From: Pseudanabaena sp. Salubria-1
GTDB taxonomy: Bacteria > Cyanobacteriota > Cyanobacteriia > Pseudanabaenales > Pseudanabaenaceae
Reading direction: 5' to 3'
Length of the DNA stretch: 64,000 nucleotides
NCBI GenBank assembly: GCA_023336205.1
Contig: JALQCR010000014.1
Coordinates: 98,978-162,977, forward strand
Part shown: in pieces, positions 36,973 through 46,701 of the stretch
Numbering within the stretch: position 1 is the stretch's first letter
Layout: each line of letters starts with the position of its first letter
Notes under the pieces: model-generated
Databases searched by the model: none
Told to the model about the DNA's origin: nothing
What the model saw: only the letters and a program-made list of their open reading frames with translations
Translations under genes and position numbers: made by a program

Positions 36973-37161
36973 ATGCAAGACACTGCTGAATATACCTGCG
37001 CTTTTTGTGGAGAGACTAATACGACATTTGTTGATTTTAGTGGAGGAATGCAACAGTCGTATGTAGAAGATTGTCAGGTTTGCTGTCAGCCAAACATTTT
37101 GTATATTCAAATTGACGAAGACACTCTAGATATCGAAATTAATAGTGAACCAGAAAGTTAG
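36973..37161 (+). CDS. CPXCG-motif cysteine-rich protein
   Basis: A 62-residue protein with two pairs of cysteines forming a small zinc ribbon (YTCAFCGETN and DCQVCCQPN) and an acidic C-terminus (IDEDTLDIEINSEPES). This matches the short CPXCG-motif proteins known across bacteria; function unknown. The motif here is CAFCG rather than CPxCG. Confidence 0.8.
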   Translation: MQDTAEYTCAFCGETNTTFVDFSGGMQQSYVEDCQVCCQPNILYIQIDEDTLDIEINSEPES

Positions 37162-37231
37162 GACGGACATAAAGCCCCCCCTCAATCCCCCTTAAAAAGG
37201 GGGAAGAATTTAATTCTCCCCCCTTTTTAAG

Positions 37232-37408
37232 GCTACGGTGTACACACAAGTCATAAAACCTAGTTAAGTCAACAATTAATCGCCCCCTAGCCCCCAATTC
37301 TGGGGGAACAAGAAAATACAACTCTTTCAAAGCCCCCCAGAATTGGGGGATTTAGGGGGCTTAGATACATTTCAACGATGACAGAGAGACTTATGTGTAC
37401 ACGGTAGC
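37232..37408. repeat. Copy B of the GCTACGGTGTACAC element
   Basis: A 177-bp element in the opposite orientation to copy A, with matching terminal repeats and the same internal CCCCAATTCTGGGG unit. It lies inside a CCCCCTTTTTAA...TTTTAAGGGGGG outer hairpin. IS1 copy 2 inserted precisely at its right end; the IS1 target duplication begins with its last two bases. Confidence 0.8.
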
Positions 37409-37414
37409 TTTTTA

Positions 37415-38232
37415 GGTAGTCCTAAAAAGGAAAGGACGCACACGGAGGTAAAGAATCGTTGTAATGATGAATAAAATTCCAAATGGCTCCAATGTGATTT
37501 TCCAATTTCTTAGAAAAAGATAAGGTCTTTCTAACTAGTCTTGATACTCGTTGACGTAACGTACAGTTGAATCTCTCAATATAGTTGGTCTTTCCCGTTT
37601 CTTTCCCGACAGCCCTATGACGTTTGCTGTGCAGGACAACTGGATAAGACGAATAGAAGTCAGTATAAATAACCGCACATTGGCGATAGACGCTAGGCAA
37701 CGATTCCCATAACTTCTGAGCTGATTCACCAGTGCGATCGCCTATATAACAACCGACAATTTCACGAGTCTCGGCATCAATGGCAAGCCATACCCACTGT
37801 TTATTGCCTTTGTCGTCCACAAAAGACCACAATTCATCCATCTGTATGGTCAAACGGCGTTTTGGTTTTGGTTCTACCTCCACCTGCTGAGGAACGTTTT
37901 CATATTTATGATTGACGTAACTTTGCAACCATCTCTCTGAGACCTTGAGGACTCTGGCAATTCCAGCTAGTGGGATTTTTTCTAGTAGTAGTTTCTCAAG
38001 AAGGTCATAAGTGTCTTGGGTACGCTCTGAAACTCTCTGCCACTGTGGATTTTCTACAAATTGACGACCACAGTCCCGACATTTATAATTTTGTTTTCCA
38101 TGTCGTGTACTGCCGTTTTTTACAACGGATACGGACTGGCAGGATGGACAGGATGGCCTTGCTTCTGACATTACTTTACTTTGTATCAACTATCTGGATA
38201 TTTTCCTACATCCTTTCCTTTTTAGGACTACC
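37415..38232 (-). mobile_element. Complete IS1-family element, copy 2
   Basis: An 818-bp element with terminal inverted repeats GGTAGTCCTAAAAAGGAAAG at both ends. It is flanked by a perfect 8-bp duplication GCTTTTTA (37407-37414 and 38233-38240). The right end lies about 100 bp before the sensor-kinase start and may separate that gene from its promoter. Confidence 0.95.
37422..38171 (-). CDS. IS1-family transposase
   Basis: A 249-residue transposase, the same as the copy at 263-1012 except for His in VVLHSKRH. The start is ATG 38171 (MSEARPSCPSCQ); a short in-frame extension to 38189 lies in the element's leader. Zinc-finger, helix-turn-helix and DDE regions are all present, so it can probably mobilise both copies. 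Confidence 0.95.
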   Translation of the reverse strand: MSEARPSCPSCQSVSVVKNGSTRHGKQNYKCRDCGRQFVENPQWQRVSERTQDTYDLLEKLLLEKIPLAGIARVLKVSERWLQSYVNHKYENVPQQVEVEPKPKRRLTIQMDELWSFVDDKGNKQWVWLAIDAETREIVGCYIGDRTGESAQKLWESLPSVYRQCAVIYTDFYSSYPVVLHSKRHRAVGKETGKTNYIERFNCTLRQRVSRLVRKTLSFSKKLENHIGAIWNFIHHYNDSLPPCASFPF

Positions 38233-38335
38233 GCTTTTTAAGGGGGGCTGGGGGAGATCTAGACAATTCTTAAATGGTTTCTTCGCTCTAACTATTCTAA
38301 AATAAGTATACTAATATCCAATTGACTCCTTGAAA

Positions 38336-40138
38336 ATGGCTAAAAGCAAGCGTTCCAACTCCCGCCCAGCAACCCAGCCACCTATCGCCAAAGAATCTCT
38401 CACGGCTCCAACCCATGAGCAAGACGAACTATGGAGACAAAGACAATGGGTGAAGTTGTTTGCTGAGGTTACGCTTAAAATCCGCCAGTCATTGCAGTTC
38501 AAGGAAATCCTCCGCGCCACCGTAACAGAAGTACAGCGCATTTTGCAAGCCGATCGCGTCTTGGTTTATCAAGTTTTACCCAACGGCACAGGACGAGCCA
38601 TTAGCGAAGCCGTTCTACCCAATTTTCCTACAATTCTCGATTTAGAGTTTCCTGAAGAAGTATTCCCGACTGATTATCAAGAACTATATGCTAAGGGACG
38701 GGTAAGGGCGATCGCCGATGTGCATGATCCAAAGGCAGGATTATCGGAATGCTTAATCGAGTTTATCAATCAGTTTCATATCAAAGCAAAACTGATTGTG
38801 CCGATTCTGCAAAATCTGAATTCCCATCAACAAAATGAAGCGATCGCACCTAATCAGTTATGGGGATTAGTAATTGCCCACCATTGCGATCGCCCTCACC
38901 ATTGGGCTGACTTTGAACTGGAGCTAATGCAACAACTTGCCGATCAGATCAGCATTGCCTTAGCCCAAGCACAGTTATTAGAACATTTAGAAGAAATAGT
39001 CGAGGTTCGCACTGCCGAACTGCAAGAAGTCAATCGTAGTCTTCAGCAGGAAATCAATGATCGGATGCAAGCTGAAGCTGCATTAAGACGAAGCGAAGAG
39101 CAGTTGCGCCTGATCACTAATGCTCTACCAGTGCTAATTGCCTATGTCGATGGACATCAACGCTATCGATTTAATAACAAAGCCTATGAAGACTGGCTAG
39201 GACAATCACCAGCCGATATTTATGGTCGCAAGATCAAAACCGTTTGGGGTATCGAATGCTATGAACGCATGAAAGTTTATGTGAAGTTAGCTCTAATGGG
39301 TCAGGCAATTACCTACGAAAATGAAATCACTTTAAAAGATGGTCTTCCCTGTTCAGTCAATGTTACCTATATTCCCCATCTGGATGAACAGGAAAAAGTC
39401 ATCGGGTTCTTTGCTCTGACGAGTGACATTAGCGATCGCAAAGCGATCGAGCGCATGAAAGATGAATTTATCGCCGTAGTCAGCCATGAATTACGCACAC
39501 CCTTAACATCCCTGCATAGTGCTTTAAAAATTTTGGCGACGGGACGCTTAGGAAATCTGTCTAAGGACGGCAAGCAAATGCTAGAAATCGCTGATGACAA
39601 TACAGAGCGCTTGGTACGTTTAGTCAATAATGTCCTTGATTTACAACGGATTGAGTCAGGGGATGTCCGAATGGAAAAGCAGGTCTGCAATGTCGCAGCT
39701 TTAATGATCCAAGCAACGGAATCGATGCAACCAATGGCTCAACAGCACGGGGTAGTTTTAGCAGTTAAGCCAATTGACATCGAGATTTTAGTTGATTCAG
39801 ATTATATTGTGCAAGCTCTCACAAATCTCCTCAGTAATGCGATCAAGTTCTCAACAACTGATGGTACGGTTTGGCTAACCGCAGAGGGCAAAGCGAATAC
39901 AGAAGTACTATTCTCAGTACGCGATCAAGGTCAGGGCATTCCATCGGATAAGCTTGAAAGCATTTTTGAAAGATTTCAGCAAGTCGATTCTTCGAATTCA
40001 AGGCGTAAGGGTGGAACAGGGCTAGGACTAACCATCTGCCGTAAGATCATCGAACAACATGAGGGCAAAATTTGGGCAGAAAGTACTCTCGGTGAAGGTA
40101 GTACTTTTTCGTTTACATTACCATTGTTGACAGTATAG
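38336..40138 (+). CDS. GAF-PAS sensor histidine kinase
   Basis: A 600-residue soluble sensor kinase. Domains: a phytochrome-type GAF domain (about 35-205: VKLFAEVTLKIRQSLQFKEILRATVTEVQRIL...DRVLVYQV), a coiled-coil linker, a PAS domain (255-370), and a HisKA dimerisation domain with the phospho-His384 in VVSHELRTPLTSLHS. The ATPase domain has N (NLLSNAIKFS), G1 (DQGQGIP), F (FERFQQVD) and G2 (GGTGLGLTI). The GAF domain lacks an obvious bilin-binding Cys in the usual place. No response regulator adjoins it. I used ATG 38336 rather than TTG 38330. Confidence 0.92.
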   Translation: MAKSKRSNSRPATQPPIAKESLTAPTHEQDELWRQRQWVKLFAEVTLKIRQSLQFKEILRATVTEVQRILQADRVLVYQVLPNGTGRAISEAVLPNFPTILDLEFPEEVFPTDYQELYAKGRVRAIADVHDPKAGLSECLIEFINQFHIKAKLIVPILQNLNSHQQNEAIAPNQLWGLVIAHHCDRPHHWADFELELMQQLADQISIALAQAQLLEHLEEIVEVRTAELQEVNRSLQQEINDRMQAEAALRRSEEQLRLITNALPVLIAYVDGHQRYRFNNKAYEDWLGQSPADIYGRKIKTVWGIECYERMKVYVKLALMGQAITYENEITLKDGLPCSVNVTYIPHLDEQEKVIGFFALTSDISDRKAIERMKDEFIAVVSHELRTPLTSLHSALKILATGRLGNLSKDGKQMLEIADDNTERLVRLVNNVLDLQRIESGDVRMEKQVCNVAALMIQATESMQPMAQQHGVVLAVKPIDIEILVDSDYIVQALTNLLSNAIKFSTTDGTVWLTAEGKANTEVLFSVRDQGQGIPSDKLESIFERFQQVDSSNSRRKGGTGLGLTICRKIIEQHEGKIWAESTLGEGSTFSFTLPLLTV

Positions 40139-40141
40139 CTG

Positions 40142-40273
40142 ATACCAAAACACAAAATGGCTACGCCATTTTGTGTTTTGGTATAAATGAAGGCGGAGCT
40201 TCGCTCCGCCTTCATTTATTTAGGTTTGCCATTCTTGTTAAGTGTGAGGCGGAGCTTCGCGCCGCCTCACACT
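40142..40273. repeat. Three successive hairpins between convergent genes
   Basis: First a single-hairpin dyad copy (40142-40184, ACCAAAACACAAAATGGC-TACG loop), then AATGAAGGCGGAGC-TTC-GCTCCGCCTTCATT (40186-40217), and AGTGTGAGGCGGAGCTTCGCGCCGCCTCACACT (40241-40273). The last two share a core but have different arms. They lie between the sensor kinase and ureF. Confidence 0.8.
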
Positions 40274-40302
40274 ATTTGGGCTTTGATTTGTCCTGATACA
40301 AA

Positions 40303-40995
40303 TTATGTTGAGAACTGTTTGCTAGTCAGTCGATGGTGGGACATCTGCGCAATATCGATCGCAGGTGTACAAGACCACATGTCATCCAAAGAGAGCGACA
40401 GTGATTGAGAAACAATCAAGTCGATCTCTGTTGCCATCCTGCATAAAATACTCTGTGCACCCAAATGCCCCAAAATGCCTAAACGGATTGCGGCACTGAC
40501 AATCCCCGTCACAAAATTGTGCAAGAATGCAAAACTTGTATCGCGTTCACTCAGATGCACTGCGCGACCAACCATCGCAAACACAATCGGATGTAGACAT
40601 GGCGTTTTGTTGACATCAACATCCTCCTGAAATACTTCCAGTTGAGAATCATTCCAAGTCGATCGCGCTACCAGTAGTAAAGCCTGTCCACTTCGCTGCT
40701 GAGCTTCACGGGTTGTCTGAATTAACATCTGAGCATACAAATATGCATCCGCTCGCCGCACTTCCTGTAGATCGTTGTCGGCACTAGCTCGATGCGCATG
40801 GATAAGGGCAATCAAATCTGAACAACCCACTTTGTTATGTAGCAACAAATGGAGAAATGTTTCTATATCCTGGGGATTACGAATCTGATTAGTTTGCACC
40901 ATTGCTTCCAAACCGTGGGAAAGTGTGAAGGAACCCGATGGAAAAAAAGAATCAGACAATTGCATCAGGGCAAGACGGGAATCAATCATAGCCAT
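40303..40995 (-). CDS. ureF: Urease accessory protein UreF
   Basis: A 230-residue all-helical protein that acts with UreD and UreG to load nickel into urease. Signatures: MQLSDSFFPSGSFTLSHGLEAMV, and the conserved Gly/Arg-rich C-terminal LGILGHLGAQSIL. It is the last gene of the ureABCGDEF operon, 13 bp after ureE. The start at 40989 (MIDSRLA) is equally possible. Confidence 0.95.
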   Translation of the reverse strand: MAMIDSRLALMQLSDSFFPSGSFTLSHGLEAMVQTNQIRNPQDIETFLHLLLHNKVGCSDLIALIHAHRASADNDLQEVRRADAYLYAQMLIQTTREAQQRSGQALLLVARSTWNDSQLEVFQEDVDVNKTPCLHPIVFAMVGRAVHLSERDTSFAFLHNFVTGIVSAAIRLGILGHLGAQSILCRMATEIDLIVSQSLSLSLDDMWSCTPAIDIAQMSHHRLTSKQFST

Positions 40996-41008
40996 CGATT
41001 AGTGATAA

Positions 41009-41521
41009 TTAGTGATGAGAATGGGAAGAAAATTGAATCTGATTAGCAGAAGAGCGAACTTCGTAGTCAATACATAAGTTGGGAATGTTGACGTTTCTTA
41101 CAGTGGCTTCCATTACGGCGCGATCGGCTACCATTTCTACATAAATGCGATCGCCATTTACTAGAATCGGCCAGTGATGATTACCAAGGACATGTCCCAA
41201 ATAGATTAAGTCAATCGCATGTTTTGATACATCACCTCTAACACTCAGCGTCATCACAGTTTGCTCAGTAAGATTGACTAACAGCAATTGTCCAGATTGC
41301 ATCGCGAACAAATCGCCTGTTCCGAGGGACTGCTCACGGCTTTTGATAATACCTAGCTCGATACCCGTTGTCGAAAAAGCATGAATACGACCTTTGCCAC
41401 TATCTTCTGGTTGCAAGTAGACCTCTAGCAAGGTTCCTGCTTGTTGAGCTTGCAATATTTGCTGCTGTAAAGATAGATCGGTTGCTTGATTACCTAAATA
41501 GGTTTCGGTTAGAACTGTCAT
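41009..41521 (-). CDS. ureE: Urease accessory protein UreE (nickel metallochaperone)
   Basis: A 170-residue nickel-binding chaperone delivering Ni to UreG. The N-terminal domain is peptide-binding, the C-terminal domain carries the GNHHWPI motif with the conserved metal-binding His. A short His tail (SSHSHH) ends the protein. Its start overlaps the ureD stop by four bases. Confidence 0.93.
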   Translation of the reverse strand: MTVLTETYLGNQATDLSLQQQILQAQQAGTLLEVYLQPEDSGKGRIHAFSTTGIELGIIKSREQSLGTGDLFAMQSGQLLLVNLTEQTVMTLSVRGDVSKHAIDLIYLGHVLGNHHWPILVNGDRIYVEMVADRAVMEATVRNVNIPNLCIDYEVRSSANQIQFSSHSHH

Positions 41522-42399
41522 TTGTGGATCTCAGGTAAAGGTGGTTGAGCATTTTGATACCGCATTCTGGTCAATGCATAGTTGACATAGGCTTTAAGAC
41601 TCGGTACGTTTGATGACAGCGCACGCACCAGCAAACCATTACAGTTAGGCAAGGGCGAACAGGCGGCAGTTAACTCTGGATAGGTTTGGGCAAACCCTTC
41701 TAAATCCCGTTCCAGAGATCGTAAATCGCCTTCTGGCGCAACTAAAATGATGCTGGCAAGAATTGGTTGAGATGTAAAAATTGGGTTGTTAGTCAGAGGT
41801 TCAGATTTCCCCAGCAACCGCATCGCATCGGTAAAGACCAAGTCTCCGTCAGTGGTACAGACTTTTAAGCGACTGAAATACTGACTGAAATGGAAGCATT
41901 CTCCCCTTGCTAACCGTCCAGGAATCATGATTTCGCTCAGAAACAGGCTCCCAGTTGGGGCGATCGCTATTTGGATAGTCTGCTCTAGATTTGCATCGCG
42001 ATAGAGAATCAGTGGTTCAGGGACAAACTCCAAACTTGCCCCTGCGCCAATCTCAAAGTCATAACGAATACGGGCAACCTGACCAAATGGCATCAGATGG
42101 ACTTTTGAGGCTGACTGATCGGTGAGATATAGACTGGTGCGATCGCGTAATTTTGCTGCAATCTGAAAGCGATCGCCCGCCAACAGCCCAGGAGAGGAAT
42201 TCATAATGTATAGATAAGCGCGATGGGCATCGGTGGGGTCGAGCCTTAACGGTCGGGACAGCCGAAAAGGATAGGTTGCATACTGACGATACACAAATGA
42301 TCGCCCAAATTGATCGAGTCCAATCTCTAAGGTGAGTTGTTGCGGGGAAACTGGAAGGTCTAGCTTAGTTATAGGTGGAGCGATGAGTTCAGCTAACAT
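41518..42399 (-). CDS. ureD: Urease accessory protein UreD
   Basis: A 293-residue scaffold protein that binds the apo-urease and recruits UreF and UreG. Signatures are MNSSPGLLAGDRFQIAAKLRDRTSLYLTDQSASKVH and the EIMIPGRLARGECFHFSQYFSRL segment. Full length. 48 bp behind ureG, overlapping ureE. Confidence 0.94.
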   Translation of the reverse strand: MLAELIAPPITKLDLPVSPQQLTLEIGLDQFGRSFVYRQYATYPFRLSRPLRLDPTDAHRAYLYIMNSSPGLLAGDRFQIAAKLRDRTSLYLTDQSASKVHLMPFGQVARIRYDFEIGAGASLEFVPEPLILYRDANLEQTIQIAIAPTGSLFLSEIMIPGRLARGECFHFSQYFSRLKVCTTDGDLVFTDAMRLLGKSEPLTNNPIFTSQPILASIILVAPEGDLRSLERDLEGFAQTYPELTAACSPLPNCNGLLVRALSSNVPSLKAYVNYALTRMRYQNAQPPLPEIHK

Positions 42400-42446
42400 A
42401 TCTATCGTTTGCTCATATTCTTAAATTGTGTTCTCAATCGACTTGA

Positions 42447-43076
42447 TCAAGCCAGTTCTCGAACGGACTGAAATAGTAATTTGTCAAAGATGAACTGCAT
42501 CACCCGATCTAATCCCTCACCCGTTTTACAGTTGGTATAGGCGATCGGCTTGCCTTTTCGTCGTTCCTTAGCATCGCGATCGATGATGTTCAGGTCAGCT
42601 CCCACATAAGGCGCAATATCAATTTTGTTAATTACTACCAGATCGGCTTGCATAAATCCTGGCCCATTTTTGCGAGGAATATCATCACCTGCGCCCACAT
42701 CCAGCACAAAAATATAGGCATCAATTAAGTCATAGCTAAATGTCGAGGCCAAATTATCGCCACCGCTTTCGACAAACACTAGATCGAGTTCAGGAAAAGC
42801 TCTCTCTAGATTGCGAATTGCCAACAAATTCATTGTCGGATCTTCGCGAATCGCTGTATGAGGACAACTACCTGTTTCCACACCCACAATTCGACTAGCG
42901 GGTAAGACTCCTTGACGTTTAAGGCGATCGGCATCTTCTTGCGTCAACAAATCATTTGTGACCACAGCGACTTCAATCCCTTGCTGCATTAGTAAAGGTA
43001 ATAACCTTTCCAGTAGTGCCGTTTTGCCACTGCCGACTGGCCCACCGACACCCAAACGCGCCACTGATTTTTTCAT
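42447..43076 (-). CDS. ureG: Urease accessory GTPase UreG
   Basis: A 209-residue SIMIBI GTPase supplying energy for nickel insertion. P-loop GGPVGSGKTAL (about 11-21), switch EVAVVTNDLLTQEDADRL, the metal-site CPH in VGVETGSCPHTAIREDP, and NKIDIAPYVGADL for guanine specificity. Two bases separate it from ureC. Confidence 0.97.
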   Translation of the reverse strand: MKKSVARLGVGGPVGSGKTALLERLLPLLMQQGIEVAVVTNDLLTQEDADRLKRQGVLPASRIVGVETGSCPHTAIREDPTMNLLAIRNLERAFPELDLVFVESGGDNLASTFSYDLIDAYIFVLDVGAGDDIPRKNGPGFMQADLVVINKIDIAPYVGADLNIIDRDAKERRKGKPIAYTNCKTGEGLDRVMQFIFDKLLFQSVRELA

Positions 43077-43078
43077 GT

Positions 43079-44785
43079 TTACCTAAAGATATACAGCCGA
43101 CCGAGAGGAACACGCGAAACGGGATCGCAGGTAGCAATTTCACCATTTACCCGCACCTGAAAAGTGTCGGGATCGACTTCGATTGCAGGGCAAGCATTGT
43201 TATGTAACATATCTGCTTTGCTCAAAGCTCTAGTGTTTTTGACGGGCAAAAGTTGCTTGCGAAGTTTCAGCTTATCGGCTAAACCGCAATCTAAAGCAGT
43301 CTGAGTCACAAAGCAAAAAGAAGTAGATTGCTTGGCACTGCCATAGCTGCCCCATTGCGGACGATACAGAATTGGTTCGCAAGTCATGAGCGAAGCGTTT
43401 GATTCACCCATAGGCGACCAAGCGATAAAGCCTCCCTTAATTACTAGCTCTGGTTTAACCCCAAAATAACCAGGATGCCAGAGTACAATGTCCGCGATTT
43501 TACCTGCCTCAATCGAACCCACATGGGAATCAATTCCACAGGTTTTGGCAGGATTAATTGTGTACTTTGCGATGTAACGCAAAATTCGTTGATTATCATG
43601 GCGATCGCTATCTTCAGGAAGTGCACCCCGTTGGTCTTTCATCTTGGAAGCCAATTGCCAAGTGCGACAGATGACTTCGCCAATCCTGCCCATACCTTGA
43701 CTGTCAGAGCCCATCATGCTGATTGCCCCCATATCATGCAAAATATCTTCGGCAGCAATAGTTTCAGCTCGAATACGAGATTCGGCAAAGGCGACATCTT
43801 CAGGAACTTTTGGATTGAGGTGATGGCAGACCATTACCATGTCTAAATGTTCATCAAAGGTGTTAACCGTATAGGGATTGGTGGGATTAGTAGAAGAAGG
43901 TAGACAGTGGGAATAGGAAGCCACCTTAATGATGTCTGGAGCATGTCCACCGCCAGCACCTTCCGTATGGTACATGTGGATCGTGCGACCACGAATCGCT
44001 GCAAGCGTATCTTCCACATAACCTGACTCATTGAGCGTATCAGTGTGAATTTGGACTTGAAAGTCATGCAAATCGGCAACAGACAGGCAGGTGTCAATCA
44101 GAGCTGGCATTGCGCCCCAATCTTCATGAATTTTTAGTCCGATCGCACCGCCTTCTATTTGCTCGACGAGACTTGCTGGGAGACTCGAACTCCCTTTACC
44201 CAAAAAGCCAAAATTAATCGCAAATCCTTCAGAGGCTTGCAACATTAAGCCCATATTGTAGGCTCCGCCCGAACAAATGCCCACGGTGACTGGCCCCAAC
44301 CCACCCCCAATCATCGTCGTTAATCCGCTAGAAAGTGCCTCAGCACAGAGTCCCGCACTATCGAAATGAACGTGACAATCAATTCCACCTGGAGTCGCAA
44401 TTAAACCTTCAGCCGATCGCACATCTGTATTGGCACTAATAATTAGGTTGGGCTGGACTCCATCCATCACACCAGGATTGCCCGCTTTACCAATACCGAC
44501 AATTCTGCCATCTTTGATGCCAATGTCTGTCTTAGCAATCCCCTGCACGGGGTCGATCAGCACCACATTGGTGATGACAAGATCCAAGGCTCCTTCCGCC
44601 GCTGTCACCCCAGAAGCTAAGCCCAAACCATCACGGAGAGTTTTACCACCGCCAAAAACGCACTCATCACCATAGACAGTAGTATCTCTCTGGACTTCCG
44701 CAATTAAAGATGTATCCCCTAACCGAATCCGATCGCCTGTGGTGGGACCAAATAGCTCAGCATAACGCTCCCGACTAATTTCCAT
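43079..44785 (-). CDS. ureC: Urease alpha subunit
   Basis: A 568-residue catalytic subunit hydrolysing urea to ammonia and carbamate. The Ni-binding His pair is in [12 protein letters not shown], and the carbamylated lysine lies in [16 protein letters not shown]. The flap Cys and His are in [24 protein letters not shown], and the Asp ligand in [11 protein letters not shown]. Full length for the three-subunit type. It overlaps ureB by 11 bases and sits in the centre of the operon. Confidence 0.98.
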   Translation of the reverse strand: MEISRERYAELFGPTTGDRIRLGDTSLIAEVQRDTTVYGDECVFGGGKTLRDGLGLASGVTAAEGALDLVITNVVLIDPVQGIAKTDIGIKDGRIVGIGKAGNPGVMDGVQPNLIISANTDVRSAEGLIATPGGIDCHVHFDSAGLCAEALSSGLTTMIGGGLGPVTVGICSGGAYNMGLMLQASEGFAINFGFLGKGSSSLPASLVEQIEGGAIGLKIHEDWGAMPALIDTCLSVADLHDFQVQIHTDTLNESGYVEDTLAAIRGRTIHMYHTEGAGGGHAPDIIKVASYSHCLPSSTNPTNPYTVNTFDEHLDMVMVCHHLNPKVPEDVAFAESRIRAETIAAEDILHDMGAISMMGSDSQGMGRIGEVICRTWQLASKMKDQRGALPEDSDRHDNQRILRYIAKYTINPAKTCGIDSHVGSIEAGKIADIVLWHPGYFGVKPELVIKGGFIAWSPMGESNASLMTCEPILYRPQWGSYGSAKQSTSFCFVTQTALDCGLADKLKLRKQLLPVKNTRALSKADMLHNNACPAIEVDPDTFQVRVNGEIATCDPVSRVPLGRLYIFR

Positions 44786-45197
44786 GACTTTCCTCTTCTA
44801 TTGTGCTGTAGCCCAATCTTTGCACGCGCTCCATCGCCATTTCTTTGGCATTGGGAGCATCTAACGCTTGATTTACCAAGCTATTCAGTCCTTGGATATG
44901 TCTTGTGCCACCGATCGCTACTAACGAGACAGTTTTGGTGTCGCCCGGCTCAAACCTAATTGCCGTACCAGCAGGAATGTCCAACCGAAATCCATAAGCT
45001 TGAGCGCGATCAAATTGCAAAGCCCGATTAACTTCTAAGAAGTGGTAATGGGAGCCAATTTGGATCGGGCGATCGCCTAAGTTGGCTACCGTGAGAGTTT
45101 TAGTCTCTCGACCAGCATTCAGTTGCAATGAGCCAGATTCGCAGAGTACTTCACCAGGAAAGGAATTTTGAGAGTTTGAAGTTGGAATGTTTGTCAT
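44775..45197 (-). CDS. ureB: Urease beta subunit
   Basis: A 140-residue structural subunit. The signature [51 protein letters not shown] is clear, ending [18 protein letters not shown]. It is slightly longer than the usual 100-105 residues owing to terminal extensions. Seven bases behind ureA. Confidence 0.97.
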   Translation of the reverse strand: MTNIPTSNSQNSFPGEVLCESGSLQLNAGRETKTLTVANLGDRPIQIGSHYHFLEVNRALQFDRAQAYGFRLDIPAGTAIRFEPGDTKTVSLVAIGGTRHIQGLNSLVNQALDAPNAKEMAMERVQRLGYSTIEEESHGN

Positions 45198-45204
45198 ATC
45201 AGTT

Positions 45205-45519
45205 TCAGGTTCCAGGGCTACGAATTGGATTGTGAATACTGATCAGCTTAGTACCGTCGGCAAAATGAGCTTCAACCTGAATCAACGGAATTAGCTCTGT
45301 TACGCCAGGTAAAACATCTTCGGTCGTCAATAAAGTCGCACCTTCGGACATCAGCTGCGCTACGGATTTATCTTCGCGTGCGCCTTCGATCATGGCATCA
45401 ATAATATAAGCGATCGCTTCAGGCACATTCAGCTTGAGGCCTTTTTCTTTACGACGACGGGCGATTTCGGCTGCTGTAAAAACAGTCAGCCGTTCAACCT
45501 CTCTGGGAGTTAAGTACAT
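45205..45519 (-). CDS. ureA: Urease gamma subunit
   Basis: A 104-residue subunit, starting [39 protein letters not shown] and ending with [17 protein letters not shown]. First gene of the operon, preceded by an NtcA-type promoter. Confidence 0.97.
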   Translation of the reverse strand: MYLTPREVERLTVFTAAEIARRRKEKGLKLNVPEAIAYIIDAMIEGAREDKSVAQLMSEGATLLTTEDVLPGVTELIPLIQVEAHFADGTKLISIHNPIRSPGT

Positions 45520-45551
45520 ATCAACTCTTTAAACGGTCTAATGGCTCCTGC

Positions 45552-45593
45552 ATTATGTTGTTTCTTTTCTGGTTAGTGAGTAGTAAAAGTTAC
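45552..45593 (-). promoter_or_regulatory. NtcA-activated promoter of the ure operon
   Basis: GTA-N8-TAC at 45580-45593 (GTAGTAAAAGTTAC on the plus strand) is the NtcA consensus. On the minus strand it is followed after 22 bases by CATAAT (45557-45552) as a -10 box, the canonical class II NtcA layout. The ureA start is at 45519. NtcA activates nitrogen-scavenging genes when nitrogen is short; urease control by it is known in other cyanobacteria. Confidence 0.75.
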
Positions 45594-45981
45594 AATAATT
45601 TCTGTGATTCTTTTGGGATTCTTTTGGTGAATTACCCTGCAATTAATACCAAAACACCAAATGGCGTAGCCGTTTGGTGTTTTGGTATTAATTGGAGAAG
45701 AATCATTTTTGAGGAGCGATTGATAATACCAAATCAAGAAATGGCTACGCCATTTCTTGATTTAAAAAACCTTACTGGGTTTAGTTTTAATTCACGAAAG
45801 TGTGACAACACTTTTGTGAATTTGTATAAAAAGAGTGTCTGTGCACAAACACTCTTTAATAATTTGCCTACATCTCTGTATAGGCAAAGCCAAGCAGTCA
45901 TACATACCTTTAGCTAGATTCACATCTCGAAATATTTTGTTATATTTCTTTACATAAGAAACTAACACACAGGACAAACCA
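45594..45981. repeat. Gap between ureA and hli with two dyad repeats
   Basis: A single-hairpin copy at 45641-45693 (AATTAATACCAAAACACCAA arm, core GGCGTAGCC) is followed by a full 105-bp double-dyad copy at 45724-45828. After that, 45829-45981 is the leader of the hli gene and shows an inverted repeat GTGTCTGTGCACAAACAC at about 45836-45853. No gene is seen. Confidence 0.7.
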
Positions 45982-46188
45982 ATGAGCAGCTATACAGTAA
46001 ACGAACGCGGTGTACTCAACAATTTCGCAGTCGAACCCAAGATGTACGTTGACGATACTGATAGAGCTGGTTTTACTCCTTACGCTGAACTTCTCAATGG
46101 CAGACTTGCAATGATCGGCTTTGTTTCTCTCCTCATTCTCGAAGCCTCTTCTGGTCATGGTCTAATTTGGTGGCTCGGTAACTTCTAA
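45982..46188 (+). CDS. High-light-inducible protein (Hlip/Scp)
   Basis: A 68-residue single-helix thylakoid protein of the chlorophyll a/b-binding family. The family motif [21 protein letters not shown] carries the Glu, Asn and Arg pigment ligands. It protects photosystem assembly under stress by binding chlorophyll and carotenoid. Good ribosome site (AGGACA) before ATG. It ends in [10 protein letters not shown] and is followed by a strong terminator. Confidence 0.95.
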   Translation: MSSYTVNERGVLNNFAVEPKMYVDDTDRAGFTPYAELLNGRLAMIGFVSLLILEASSGHGLIWWLGNF

Positions 46189-46243
46189 ATAAATTTTCCC
46201 AATCTTGATGTTTAAGACAAAGTAAAAACGATAACGATTCTTT

Positions 46244-46273
46244 GACCCTACCGAAAGGTAGGGTCTTTTTTTT
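46244..46273 (+). terminator. Rho-independent terminator of hli
   Basis: Stem GACCCTACC / GGTAGGGTC, loop GAAA, then eight T. A textbook terminator 56 bases after the hli stop. Confidence 0.93.
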
Positions 46274-46288
46274 CGGCAATTACCGATT

Positions 46289-46602
46289 AAACCCAAATAG
46301 TGAGAGACGGCGCTTTGCGCCGTCTCTCACTATTTGGGTTTTGATTTGTCATGATAAAAGTGGCTAAGGCTATATTCGCCCCCTAGCCCCCAATTCTGGG
46401 GGAACAAGAAAAGTTGAGTCTTTCAAAGTCCCCCAGAATTAGGAGATTTAGGGGGATTGATAAATCGAAACGATTACAGAGTTTATGTGTACACCAAATA
46501 AAAGCGGCAGTGCGAAGCACCGCCGCTTTTATTTGGTGTTTTGGTTGATCGCTTTTATGTCAAAACACCAAATGGCTACGCCATTTCTTAATTTGGTATT
46601 AC
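46289..46602. repeat. Cluster of four different intergenic repeats
   Basis: In order: a perfect palindrome (46289-46341, core GACGGCGCTTTGCGCCGTC), a CCCCAATTCTGGGG unit (46376-46457) with the remains of the GTGTACAC element at its right edge, a hairpin CACCAAATAAAAGCGGC... (46492-46538), and a single-hairpin dyad copy (46556-46602). They fill most of the 510-bp gap before the TPR gene. Confidence 0.8.
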
Positions 46603-46701
46603 TGCTATGAACGCGATCGCTGATAATAGTCTTGAGGGGGCGAACAGAATTTTACAATTTTGGTATGATTGGTTTCAGTATTCAGTCAATATGGGAGAAC
46701 C

